From Chitinophagaceae bacterium (lineage in GTDB: Bacteria > Bacteroidota > Bacteroidia > Chitinophagales > Chitinophagaceae): DNA of 29,623 nucleotides. Positions 21,878-29,185 of this stretch are shown here, piece after piece. Position 1 is the first letter of the stretch; every line of letters begins with the position of its first letter. The notes beneath the pieces are model-generated. The model worked only from the letters and a program-made list of their open reading frames with translations, did no database searches and was not told the DNA's origin. A program made the position numbers and the translations under genes. The stretch lies in NCBI GenBank assembly GCA_003455235.1, contig DMRT01000099.1:1-29623 (forward strand). The letters are read 5' to 3'.

Positions 21878-22759
21878 TTATCCTTGTAATGCTGCGGCGC
21901 CGCTTACGATTTCGGTCAATTCTGTAGTGATGGCCGCCTGCCGTGCACGGTTGTAGCTTATCTTAAGCGATTTCAGCAACTCGTTGGCATTGTCGCTTGC
22001 CTTGTCCATGGCTGTCATCCTGGCTCCGTGTTCGCTGGCATTTCCATCAAGGGTTGCTTTGAACAACTGGGTGTTCAGGATCTTCGGCATCAGCTCGGCA
22101 ATCAGCACGTCTTTACCGGGTTCAAAAATGAAATCGGCATTCTTTTGTCCTTCGGTTTTTTCTACCTTTTGTACGGGCAGAAACTGTTCGGCTACAAAAC
22201 GCTGGGTGGCGGCATTTTTAAATTCGCTGTACACCAGTTCCACCGCATCCACTTCTTTATTGGCAAAAGCATCCATGGCGTGTTTGGCGGCAGCCTGAAC
22301 TTTTTCAAAAGTGAGTCCGCCCAGGATATCCCAATAGTTGCTGATGACGTTATAGCCTGTTTTGGTAAAGTTTTCGTATCCTTTCTTGCCGATTGGCAGA
22401 ATGGATACATTACCCTTGGCATATTGAGCAGAATATTTGTCTTTTATGATCTGTTTGGCCAGTTTGATCAGGTTACTGTTGTAGCCACCGCAAAGGCCAC
22501 GGTCGCTGGTAACCACGATGATCATCACTTTTTCCACCGGGCGCTGGGCGGCCAGTGCCATGCTTACATCGCCGTCGCTGTTGCTGACGATATTGCTGAG
22601 CATTTCCTGCAGTTTTTTGGCATAAGGCCTCATCTGGGTAATGGCATCCTGGGCACGGCGGAGCTTGGCCGCACTCACCATTTTCATGGCCTTGGTGATC
22701 TGTTGAGTACTTTGAACGCTTTTTATCCGGTTACGAACCTCTTTTAATGCACCACTCAT
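21878..22759 (-). CDS. atpG: ATP synthase F1 subunit gamma
   Basis: A 293-residue gamma subunit, the rotating central stalk of F1Fo ATP synthase. The N-terminal helix (VRNRIKSVQSTQQITKAMKM, then VSAAKLRRAQDAI) and the C-terminal helix (ISYNRARQAAITTELTEIVS) are the strongly conserved parts that form the coiled-coil shaft. The Rossmann-like middle includes IIVVTSDRGLCGGYNSNLIK and a region with ELVYSEFKNAATQRFV. The length is normal. No other atp gene is in the window: upstream is a TonB-dependent receptor and downstream is scpB, so it is separated from the usual alpha-gamma arrangement. Confidence 0.96.
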   Translation of the reverse strand: MSGALKEVRNRIKSVQSTQQITKAMKMVSAAKLRRAQDAITQMRPYAKKLQEMLSNIVSNSDGDVSMALAAQRPVEKVMIIVVTSDRGLCGGYNSNLIKLAKQIIKDKYSAQYAKGNVSILPIGKKGYENFTKTGYNVISNYWDILGGLTFEKVQAAAKHAMDAFANKEVDAVELVYSEFKNAATQRFVAEQFLPVQKVEKTEGQKNADFIFEPGKDVLIAELMPKILNTQLFKATLDGNASEHGARMTAMDKASDNANELLKSLKISYNRARQAAITTELTEIVSGAAALQG

Positions 22760-22796
22760 AGTTAATTCTTCTGGTTAATTTGACGGCGGCAAAGGT

Positions 22797-22822
22797 AATA
22801 AAAAAGGGGTGTAAAACCCCTT
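22797..22822 (-). terminator. Intrinsic terminator downstream of the TonB-dependent receptor
   Basis: A 7-bp stem AAGGGGT (22804-22810) / ACCCCTT (22816-22822) with a 5-nt loop, followed on the minus strand by TTTTATT. It lies 32 bp after the receptor stop and 44 bp before the atpG start. Confidence 0.8.
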
Positions 22823-22854
22823 CTGAAAATTATATTTATTCAGGTTTTCGCCAC

Positions 22855-25707
22855 CTAAAACTGGCCGGGAGGACCCGACGGGGGGCTCATTCTCCGGAAA
22901 TCAACACCCCGGGTTTGAATCGATTGACCGGCAAAGCGTTGCAGGCGGTAGGTGAAGGTGAGGATGAAATAACGGGTAAGCCGGTTGGTGCGGCTGTCTA
23001 CAATGCTGTTGGCCGTTACACTCCGGCTGATATTGCTGTTTTGCTTAAACAGGTCAAAGGCTTCCAGGCGGATGATGCCGTTTTTCTTCTTAAAGAGCTG
23101 CTTTTCTATGGAGGCATTCATAATGGCCTGGTTACGGCTTACGTTGCTGGCCAACCCGGAGTTGATGGTATAATCAAAATCATATTTCAGCACCAGGGTT
23201 TTGGTGATGTTGAGGTTGATATTGCTGCTGAAGGTCCAGGCATTGCTGGAAGAGTTCTGCAGGGTGGAAAGCGTTTTACCCGATTTGTTGTTGTACTTCA
23301 CATCATTCAAACTGTAATTCACTCCGGCGCCGAATTCGAGGATCTCTTTGTAATTGTATTCAAAGGTAAAGCCCTGGCTTACCACCCAGTTGTTGCCAAT
23401 GTTGCGGATGCTGTCGATCAGGTTGATGTTGTGGTTGTAGTTGGCAGTGCCCCGCAGCGATAATACATACTTGCGGTTTTTGTATGGTCTTGAGTACACA
23501 TAAAAACCAAGAAGGTTGTAATAGCCATTCACATTCTCCGGGATCGTGAGTTGCCGGCCGGTTCCGCCATTGTTGATCGTGTTGTTCACAATCTGGTTGC
23601 GGATGGTGCTGAAGGTGAAATTGGTGAAGAGCACTTTACCACTGATGAAATTGAAATTATTGTACGAGAAGTTCAGGTTGTGGTTGATGGATGGCTTCAG
23701 ACCCGGATTACCAATGCTCACGCTTTGCTGGTTGCTTTGGTCGGCCACGGGCTGCAGCTGGCTGAAACTGGGCTGGGTGGCATTGCCATTGTAACTGAAG
23801 TTGAATGATTTGGTACGGTTGAAATTATACACAAAGCGGGCAATCGGGAACACATTCGCCCGGCGTATCGTTTTGTAAGCGCTGTCTTTGGTTACTGAAT
23901 TGCCCTGGAGGTTCACCGGCTGCACACTCACCCCGATGGTATAATTGTATTTCTTTTTGGTGGTACGCATCGAGATACCGATGCGGTTGTTATAAAAATC
24001 ATTTTCATAATCGTTGCTCAGGATGCTGTTCAGCGTTTTTACCTGTGTGGCCGAATCCACGTTAAAGGTTTGACGGTTGTTGCGGCTGTAGCTCCGGTTG
24101 TGCGAATAACTGAAATCAAGACTGCGGTATTTATTCAACGGCTCCGAATACGTGAAGCGAACACCGTAATTGTAATTGTTGTTCTCCTGGTCAATAAACT
24201 GGAAGGTATTCCTGGGCCCGGGGAAGGGCGGTACGTATTGATAACTGAGGTTGGTTATGTCCTGTTCAGAATTATTGTCGGAAGTGCCGAGGTTGATGCT
24301 GGTGGAGAAATTCCTCCCCCGTTTCCTGAACCGGTGGTTGTAGAGGATGGTGGCTGCCACATTGGGTGCCTGGGAGTTGGTGAGGTTGTGGTTGTTTCCA
24401 TCACTGGTTTTGTTGTTATTGCTTATGTCATAGTAATCAAAAACAGTGCGGTTGTTGGCATCGCTGCCGCTGTAGTTCACACTCGGGCTCACCTTCAGGT
24501 AATTGAATGAATCGATCTGGTATTCGAGGTTGAAGGTGAAGCGGTGTGAATTTCCCTTGTTGAGATTGTTCACATCCTGGTTATTGATGAAACTGTTTGT
24601 TTCAAAAAAGTTTTGCGAAGACGTATATTGAAGCTGGCTGGTATTGCGGTGATTGTACGAATAGCTTCCATACACACTGATGCGTCTGCTCCATTGATCC
24701 CGGTAGTTGAAACCGAAGGAATTCGTGGTGGAGATACCGCTGTTGCTGCCGCCAAAGGAGCTACCGCCGCCGTTCTGCATCATATTGTTCATCTGCCCCA
24801 TGCCACCCATATCACTCATTACCGACATGCCCTGGCGCATCATACTGGTGGCGCCGCGATTACCGCCGCCGTTGAAATTAAACAGGGAGGTGTTTGTATT
24901 ATTGCTGTTGGCCAGTACGGATATCTGTGTATTGTTCTGAAAATAATTGCCGTTGAAGGAAGCCTGGTACCGTTCGCTGCTGCCGTAGCCGCCGGTAACT
25001 CTTCCGAAGAAGCCCCTGTTTTTATCTTTCTTTATTTCGATGTTGAGGATCTTATCGGGATCACCGTCTTTGATGCCGCTCACCGTTGCCTGGTCGCCGT
25101 AATCATCAATCACCTGTATCTTGTCAACAATGTTGGCGGGCAGTTCCTTGGTGGCCGTTTTTACATCGCCGCCAAAGAAATCCTTTCCGTTTACTTTTAC
25201 CCGGCTCACGCTTTTTCCCTGGGCGGTTACATTTCCGTCTTTATCGACCTGCACACCGGGTAATTTTTTCAACAGGTCTTCCACCACAGCGCCTTCCTTT
25301 ACCTTGAATGCATCGGCCCGGTATTCAATGGTGTCTTCTTTTACCACGATGGCCGGCGCTTCCACCACCACTTCTGCCAGCGTTTTGGCATCCTGAACCA
25401 GGATGATGTTTCCCAGTTCGATTGTTTTCTCCTGCTTGCTTACCGGAACAAATTTGGCTACCGGCCGGTAACCCAGGTGCCGGATGGTAATGGAAAAATT
25501 GGAAGCAGGCACCACATCAAAACGGAACTGACCCTTGTCATCCGTAAAAGAATAAATGGTATCCGTTGGATTTGATTTTATCACCAGCCCGGCCACGGCA
25601 TTCTCAATTGGTTTTTTGGTGGCGGAATCAATGAGTGTTCCCTTTACCTGCGATTGTGCAACAGTTGTGGCGAGAAGCAAAAAAAATACGGTGTATAGTT
25701 TTCTCAT
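22855..25707 (-). CDS. TonB-dependent receptor-like outer-membrane beta-barrel protein
   Basis: About 950 residues from the ATG at 25705-25707 (an ATG five codons upstream at 25722 is also possible). It starts with a signal peptide (MRKLYTVFFLLLATTVAQSQ). Counting from the upstream Met, a carboxypeptidase-regulatory-like beta sandwich spans about 26-110 (VKGTLIDSATKKPIENAVAG). A plug-like domain spans about 115-245 (VVEDLLKKLPGVQVDKDGNV, VNGKDFFGGDVKTATKELPA). The rest is an outer-membrane barrel ending FILTFTYRLQRF plus a proline/glycine tail. Residues 294-315 hold nine methionines in a Met/Gly-rich loop. The barrel is of the outer-membrane-beta-barrel family; no SusD partner is adjacent. 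The substrate is unknown. A promoter candidate and a terminator bracket it as a single-gene unit. Confidence 0.9.
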   Translation of the reverse strand: MRKLYTVFFLLLATTVAQSQVKGTLIDSATKKPIENAVAGLVIKSNPTDTIYSFTDDKGQFRFDVVPASNFSITIRHLGYRPVAKFVPVSKQEKTIELGNIILVQDAKTLAEVVVEAPAIVVKEDTIEYRADAFKVKEGAVVEDLLKKLPGVQVDKDGNVTAQGKSVSRVKVNGKDFFGGDVKTATKELPANIVDKIQVIDDYGDQATVSGIKDGDPDKILNIEIKKDKNRGFFGRVTGGYGSSERYQASFNGNYFQNNTQISVLANSNNTNTSLFNFNGGGNRGATSMMRQGMSVMSDMGGMGQMNNMMQNGGGSSFGGSNSGISTTNSFGFNYRDQWSRRISVYGSYSYNHRNTSQLQYTSSQNFFETNSFINNQDVNNLNKGNSHRFTFNLEYQIDSFNYLKVSPSVNYSGSDANNRTVFDYYDISNNNKTSDGNNHNLTNSQAPNVAATILYNHRFRKRGRNFSTSINLGTSDNNSEQDITNLSYQYVPPFPGPRNTFQFIDQENNNYNYGVRFTYSEPLNKYRSLDFSYSHNRSYSRNNRQTFNVDSATQVKTLNSILSNDYENDFYNNRIGISMRTTKKKYNYTIGVSVQPVNLQGNSVTKDSAYKTIRRANVFPIARFVYNFNRTKSFNFSYNGNATQPSFSQLQPVADQSNQQSVSIGNPGLKPSINHNLNFSYNNFNFISGKVLFTNFTFSTIRNQIVNNTINNGGTGRQLTIPENVNGYYNLLGFYVYSRPYKNRKYVLSLRGTANYNHNINLIDSIRNIGNNWVVSQGFTFEYNYKEILEFGAGVNYSLNDVKYNNKSGKTLSTLQNSSSNAWTFSSNINLNITKTLVLKYDFDYTINSGLASNVSRNQAIMNASIEKQLFKKKNGIIRLEAFDLFKQNSNISRSVTANSIVDSRTNRLTRYFILTFTYRLQRFAGQSIQTRGVDFRRMSPPSGPPGQF

Positions 25708-25737
25708 AAACGATGTTAACATACGAATTTGTTCGTG

Positions 25738-25770
25738 TAAAAATAATCCAGATTGGAATAATCTGACAAA
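25738..25770 (-). promoter_or_regulatory. Candidate promoter and embedded operator for the receptor gene
   Basis: On the minus strand, TTTG (25770-25767) is followed after 21 bp by TATTTTTA (25745-25738), close to TAnnTTTG. Between the two elements lies an inverted repeat, CAGATT-GGAAT-AATCTG (25749-25765). The start codon is about 30 bp downstream. Binding there would block polymerase; this is inference. Confidence 0.45.
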
Positions 25771-25804
25771 TTAAATGTATGAACGGCGGGCTATTTTGGC
25801 ATTG

Positions 25805-25858
25805 TTATAACAAAATAGGCAGTAGCCGGCCCCCTTGAGGTACCAGCAACTGCCTGTT
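25805..25858 (-). terminator. Possible terminator of the AT-rich island operon
   Basis: On the minus strand AACAGGCAGTTGC is followed, after a 19-nt G/C-rich loop, by GCTACTGCCTATTTTGTT, pairing with one mismatch in the core. It begins about 10 bp after the 25868 stop and ends in a T-rich segment. The large loop makes it a weaker case than the terminators at 8417 and 21030. Confidence 0.45.
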
Positions 25859-25867
25859 ATTCGAAAC

Positions 25868-26398
25868 TTATTCTACGGCAAGAACCTTACTGGCAATAAT
25901 ACTGTCAACAATGCTTTGTGACATTTGCAAAATAGTTTTAGCGTTGCTGTCATTCAAAATCATAATTCGCCATTTGCCTTTTGGAGGATTGGAAAAAACT
26001 ATTGGGATAGTATGACTAACCCATTTTACAGTATCATTAATTATTCCCTCCGGAGAGATATCGATTTTTATCGAGAGACTATTGGCAACAGGCCGGGCAT
26101 TCGCACTCTGGTATAGTTTAAACTGGTCAAAATTTTTAATGTCACCGCCAGATCTTAAATATGCTTCTGCAATTGCCTCCCCTTCACTTTTCATATAGGC
26201 TTCAGCGTCTGATCGGCTGATCACTTTTATTTTACGTATGGAAAATACTGCTTTCAAGTCTAATGCAATTTCTGCATGAAAAGAAGTAGTGTCTGAAAAA
26301 CTCACAAAAACCGGCAAATACTTGATTTGCCGGTTTTTAAAACTGCTGAATGAGGATAATAGTATTATGAGTGCCCCAAACAAAATAAAAACTCTCAT
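25868..26398 (-). CDS. Unknown secreted protein, second body gene of the AT-rich island
   Basis: From the ATG at 26396-26398 the product is 176 residues with a signal peptide (MRVFILFGALIILLSSFSSF); a frame open to 26578 would overlap the Cys-rich gene and is rejected. The mature protein contains VFVSFSDTTSFHAEIALDLK, a helical segment around SRSDAEAYMKSEGEAIAEAY, then strands near LSIKIDISPEGIINDTVKWV and HTIPIVFSNPPKGKWRIMIL. It has no cysteine and no motif I recognise. It starts 28 bp after the stop of the Cys-rich protein, so it is probably co-transcribed. AT-rich composition is shared with its upstream partner. Likely periplasmic or cell-surface; function unknown. Confidence 0.72.
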   Translation of the reverse strand: MRVFILFGALIILLSSFSSFKNRQIKYLPVFVSFSDTTSFHAEIALDLKAVFSIRKIKVISRSDAEAYMKSEGEAIAEAYLRSGGDIKNFDQFKLYQSANARPVANSLSIKIDISPEGIINDTVKWVSHTIPIVFSNPPKGKWRIMILNDSNAKTILQMSQSIVDSIIASKVLAVE

Positions 26399-26426
26399 GA
26401 TTCTAAATTTAGCGTAAAAATTGCTT

Positions 26427-27020
26427 TCATTCGGACCATAACCAACATAACCCAAACATGCCGGCACAAAGGGCCCCACATTCCCAATAGCAGGTAGTCC
26501 CTTCCACTGCAGAGCAACTAATAAAGCAAGCGGTATTGCATGCCATCCACCACCAAAAACATTCTTCGGGTGTAACATTCCGGATTTTTTGCGATTTTAA
26601 GCTGATTATTTTCTCATTATTAAGGATTTTAAAAGCATTAATTAGTGTTGTTTTTCTCTGTTCTTCAGGTATTTGCCGTAAGACGGGGAATTTAGCAATA
26701 AACAGAAGAGCGGCATTTTTTAATTTCAAGCCTATATTTTCAAGCTCGCTTCTTTCAGCAAGGGTTAAATTCTTTAATAACTGAGTTAATTCTTCCGGCG
26801 TAATGGTTTTTGTCAGGTATTTCTGAAATAACCTGCCTGATCCGGATTCAAGTACCTTATTTGCAAATTCAACATTGCTTACATAAAATAGCCTGAAATC
26901 ATGATCTGCAGGAAGCTTATCTGATAAGTCTTTACTGTAATCAATGCATAAGTCATTTGCTTTAAGAATGTCAAAATATAGTTTTGATTTTGCGTTTGCT
27001 CCTGAAATGAATAAAAGCAA
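26427..27020 (-). CDS. Unknown secreted protein with eight-cysteine, Trp-rich C-terminal tail
   Basis: The uninterrupted frame from a TTG at 27020 gives 197 residues. The better start is the ATG at 27047-27049, but it is one base out of frame because of a nine-base A/T run at 27036-27044. With ten bases the protein would begin MTKKKLLLGILLLFISGANA, a textbook signal peptide. The middle (about residues 40-150) is helical and charged. The last 44 residues hold eight cysteines and five tryptophans (from EECFWWWMACNTACF through CYWECGALC to LCWLWSE). This resembles cysteine-rich bacteriocin precursors such as halocin-C8-like domains in style only; no family is assigned. It is the second ORF of a leftward set with a 34-residue peptide upstream. 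Confidence 0.65.
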   Translation of the reverse strand: MLLFISGANAKSKLYFDILKANDLCIDYSKDLSDKLPADHDFRLFYVSNVEFANKVLESGSGRLFQKYLTKTITPEELTQLLKNLTLAERSELENIGLKLKNAALLFIAKFPVLRQIPEEQRKTTLINAFKILNNEKIISLKSQKIRNVTPEECFWWWMACNTACFISCSAVEGTTCYWECGALCAGMFGLCWLWSE

Positions 27021-27059
27021 TATTCCCAGGAGGAGTTTTTTTTTGTCATTTTTTAAGTT

Positions 27060-27164
27060 TTAATAGTAATACCCAATTTGTTGACCGGCTTGAGTAGGCT
27101 CCGTAGCATCGATGGTCATCAAACCTATGAGTAAAAAAACAAGATGGGAAGTAATAAACCCCAT
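27060..27164 (-). CDS. Small ORF encoding a 34-residue hydrophobic peptide
   Basis: ATG at 27162-27164 to TAA at 27060-27062, read from the minus strand. The product starts MGFITSHLVFLLIGLMTIDA and ends QQIGYYY: a hydrophobic helix (about residues 3-18) then a short polar end. An in-frame stop lies two codons upstream, so the start is fixed unless the internal Met16 is used. TAAGG occurs just before the ATG. The stop is 10 bp from the ATG of the Cys-rich gene, and the start is 46 bp from the divergent XRE regulator. Whether it is translated is untested. It could be a secreted peptide, a membrane peptide or a leader. Confidence 0.5.
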   Translation of the reverse strand: MGFITSHLVFLLIGLMTIDATEPTQAGQQIGYYY

Positions 27165-27210
27165 ACCTTATTTAATTCGTTTAATAATTTAGCAATAGGA
27201 TATTCTCGTT

Positions 27211-27564
27211 ATGCTAACAATTGGGTTAAGGATAAAAAAGTTAAGAGAAATAAGAGGGTACAGTCAGAATTATATGTCGGTCAAGCTTAAAATGTCGCAG
27301 GAACAATATAGTTACCTGGAAAACCGGCAAAAAAATATAGCAGAGGAACAGATACAGGTCATTGCCACTGTTCTTGGTATTTCTGTCGACAGATTAAAGT
27401 CATTTGATCCAGAAAGATTACTTACGGAAGACGATAATCCTATAACAGGTGGTTATATAAGTAGGATTGTCATTAGAAGCCACGAAAATGAAATAGAGGC
27501 TTATAAGGAACTTATTAAAACTTTAAAAACTGAAATTGAGCTGCTTCGTCGAAAAAATGGATAG
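27211..27564 (+). CDS. XRE-family regulator with C-terminal coiled coil
   Basis: A 117-residue protein. The N-terminal 65 residues form a Cro/C1 helix-turn-helix (IGLRIKKLREIRGYSQNYMS, then VKLKMSQEQYSYLENRQKNI and IQVIATVLGISVDRLKSFD). A linker (about 70-90) leads to a charged helix (HENEIEAYKELIKTLKTEIE then LLRRKNG) expected to dimerise as a coiled coil. This domain order is common in Bacteroidota regulators. It is divergent from the 34-residue peptide ORF with only 46 bp between starts, so it probably controls that leftward operon. Its coding sequence is AT-rich like its neighbours and unlike the flanking chromosome. The ligand, if any, is unknown. Confidence 0.88.
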   Translation: MLTIGLRIKKLREIRGYSQNYMSVKLKMSQEQYSYLENRQKNIAEEQIQVIATVLGISVDRLKSFDPERLLTEDDNPITGGYISRIVIRSHENEIEAYKELIKTLKTEIELLRRKNG

Positions 27565-27576
27565 TTGCACAAATGC

Positions 27577-28158
27577 CTAAAACCGGTACACAACCGATAC
27601 CGACCCCATCCCGCCATTCAATTCCATTTTATCCAGCAGTTTTCCGTGTTTGCGGTGGATGGCGTAGTTGATGGCATCATAAAGCAGCAGAAAGCCTCCC
27701 TGCAGCATAATGGAATTGCCATAGCCTTTGAATTTATCGGGGTTCTTCTGGTTATCACTGCTCTTGTTCATCCACAGGCCTGCCCCCACGTAAAGTACGT
27801 CCAGCCCGGTATTGATGAGATAGGTCTTTTCGGTGCGGCTTTGGTGTTTTAACACAGCTGCCAGTGTAGGATTATTGATCTTTTCCCGGGCATTGCCAAA
27901 ATAGCCCAATCCCGCAATGGCCAGGTTGATACCGCCCCACATCACATTCATCTGGTGGAAGTAGCGCATCTCCCGGTTGCTGGTATTGGTGGCAATGCCG
28001 CTGCCAACGATATTGGCTACCGACCATCCGCCCAGCACCAGCATGGAGTTTTTGGAAATGCGGATCCTTTCTTTTTCAAACTTAACCAGGTCGGTTGTTT
28101 GAGAAAATGAGGAAAAACCGGCAGTAATGAGCCCGAGGGAAAAGAGGAACCGTTTCAT
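27577..28158 (-). CDS. Exported hypothetical membrane-associated protein (DUF6992-like)
   Basis: A 193-residue protein with a signal peptide (MKRFLFSLGLITAGFSSFSQ). The rest holds three to four moderately hydrophobic segments: MLVLGGWSVANIVGSGIA, GGINLAIAGLGYFG, YLINTGLDVLYVGAGLWM and IMLQGGFLLLYDAINYAI. The ending VSVVYRF has a terminal aromatic residue, as in outer-membrane strands, but the segments look like helices. The pattern resembles the DUF6992 family of Bacteroidota; that naming is from memory and uncertain. It converges on the XRE gene with 12 bp between and lies 45 bp downstream of the lipoprotein gene, possibly co-transcribed with it. Function unknown. Confidence 0.75.
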   Translation of the reverse strand: MKRFLFSLGLITAGFSSFSQTTDLVKFEKERIRISKNSMLVLGGWSVANIVGSGIATNTSNREMRYFHQMNVMWGGINLAIAGLGYFGNAREKINNPTLAAVLKHQSRTEKTYLINTGLDVLYVGAGLWMNKSSDNQKNPDKFKGYGNSIMLQGGFLLLYDAINYAIHRKHGKLLDKMELNGGMGSVSVVYRF

Positions 28159-28203
28159 ATTTTGTTTTTTTCAAAATACGAAACAACGGGCACAGGAGAT
28201 TGT

Positions 28204-28908
28204 TCAGGGAACCAGTTTAATTTTAACCGGTTTCAGCTCCTGGCGGATACGGATAACCCCGCCTTCCGGTGCACTTTGCTTCAGACCCATTTCCCGGTAT
28301 AAGCTGCATTCCACCGAAATGCTGTTGCCTTTCTGCCGCATCAGTTCTTTTGCCGGCACCAGCAGGGTAGAGGCCGGACCTTCCTGTGTAAAATGAAAAC
28401 TGCTGTCTGTACCGGAGCTGTTCACCTGAATATGATCGGCGGCGGTTAAAGGAGCCGATTCGCAGGAGAGGATAAGGTCTTTTGATTTTGTTGCCTCTTG
28501 GGATTGGCTGCTGATGGAAAAAGGAGCATATTCGAATTCATTTACAAACTTTTTACCGGCAATATTGGTGAAGCTGATGCTGTGCTTTCCGTAAAAACTC
28601 TTTAGCGGCCTGCTTGCTTTGTAATAGGCGCCACTGAAATCACTGCTGTCCACCTTTAGTTTTTCGCCATCCAGTTCTACCTGGCTATCTCCATTTAATA
28701 CAAGTGTGGTTCCGTTTATGCCGCCAAAGCGAAAGGTACAGTAAACGTCCACATTGGCATCGCCTTCGGTATGGCGTACGGAATAGTCCATGTATATCTT
28801 GTCCTGGTTTACGTCCCGGCTTTCGCCGATCTCGTTGCTGGAGCAGGCGCTAAGAATGGCTGATGTAATAATCAGTGCGGCAAAAAAGGGTTTTGTTTTC
28901 CTGTTCAT
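28204..28908 (-). CDS. Hypothetical lipoprotein
   Basis: A 234-residue protein with a lipoprotein signal ending in the lipobox LSAC (FFAALIITSAILSACSSNEI), Cys22 being the lipidated residue. After it come charged residues, then beta-rich segments: DKIYMDYSVRHTEGDANVDV, YCTFRFGGINGTTLVLNGDS, and GKHSISFTNIAGKKFVNEFE. The C-terminal half repeats the strand pattern (STLLVPAKELMRQKGNSISV, and GGVIRIRQELKPVKIKLVP). It looks like a two-domain beta sandwich on the cell envelope. I do not recognise a named family. It has its own promoter candidate at 28931-28959. Confidence 0.78.
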   Translation of the reverse strand: MNRKTKPFFAALIITSAILSACSSNEIGESRDVNQDKIYMDYSVRHTEGDANVDVYCTFRFGGINGTTLVLNGDSQVELDGEKLKVDSSDFSGAYYKASRPLKSFYGKHSISFTNIAGKKFVNEFEYAPFSISSQSQEATKSKDLILSCESAPLTAADHIQVNSSGTDSSFHFTQEGPASTLLVPAKELMRQKGNSISVECSLYREMGLKQSAPEGGVIRIRQELKPVKIKLVP

Positions 28909-28930
28909 ACGTAAGATTTGCTGTTTATAC

Positions 28931-28959
28931 CCAAAGTAGCTAAAAGGTTAGTTAACAAA
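28931..28959 (-). promoter_or_regulatory. Candidate promoter of the lipoprotein gene
   Basis: On the minus strand TTTG (28959-28956) is followed after 17 bp by TACTTTGG (28938-28931), one base off TAnnTTTG. The start codon lies 23 bp downstream at 28908. Confidence 0.5.
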
Positions 28960-29005
28960 AGATTAAAGCGTTCCGGACGGTCATTTGTCTTTACGAATCT
29001 GTCCA

Positions 29006-29034
29006 TTTCAACCCCCAAACATTTACTATCTTTG
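29006..29034 (+). promoter_or_regulatory. Candidate promoter of secA
   Basis: TTTC (29006-29009), 17 bp, then TATCTTTG (29027-29034), a full match to the -7 element. It predicts a leader of about 145 nt before the secA start, containing a small hairpin CGGGT-AAAACC-ACCCG (29070-29085) and a 10-codon ORF at 29097. The rest of 28909-29185 shows nothing else I can assign. Confidence 0.55.
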
Positions 29035-29185
29035 TCGCCCTTCGTTCGCCACAGGCGTTCAGGGATTTACGGGTAAAACCACCCGGTTCTGTCAATATGG
29101 CTCAAATCTTTTTCCAGCACCATATTTGACAACACAATGGTCTTGATAACAACGTATTTATACAATACCCAATAACAATGAATTT

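Noticed and set aside
28204..28396. Plus-strand frame opposite the lipoprotein gene end
   Set aside because: It is contained in the complement of two convincing minus-strand exported proteins and has no start context or family match.
29097..29129. Ten-codon ORF (MAQIFFQHHI) in the secA leader, considered as a SecM-like arrest peptide
   Set aside because: It is too short for a known secretion-monitor peptide and has no arrest motif; chance ORFs of this size are common.
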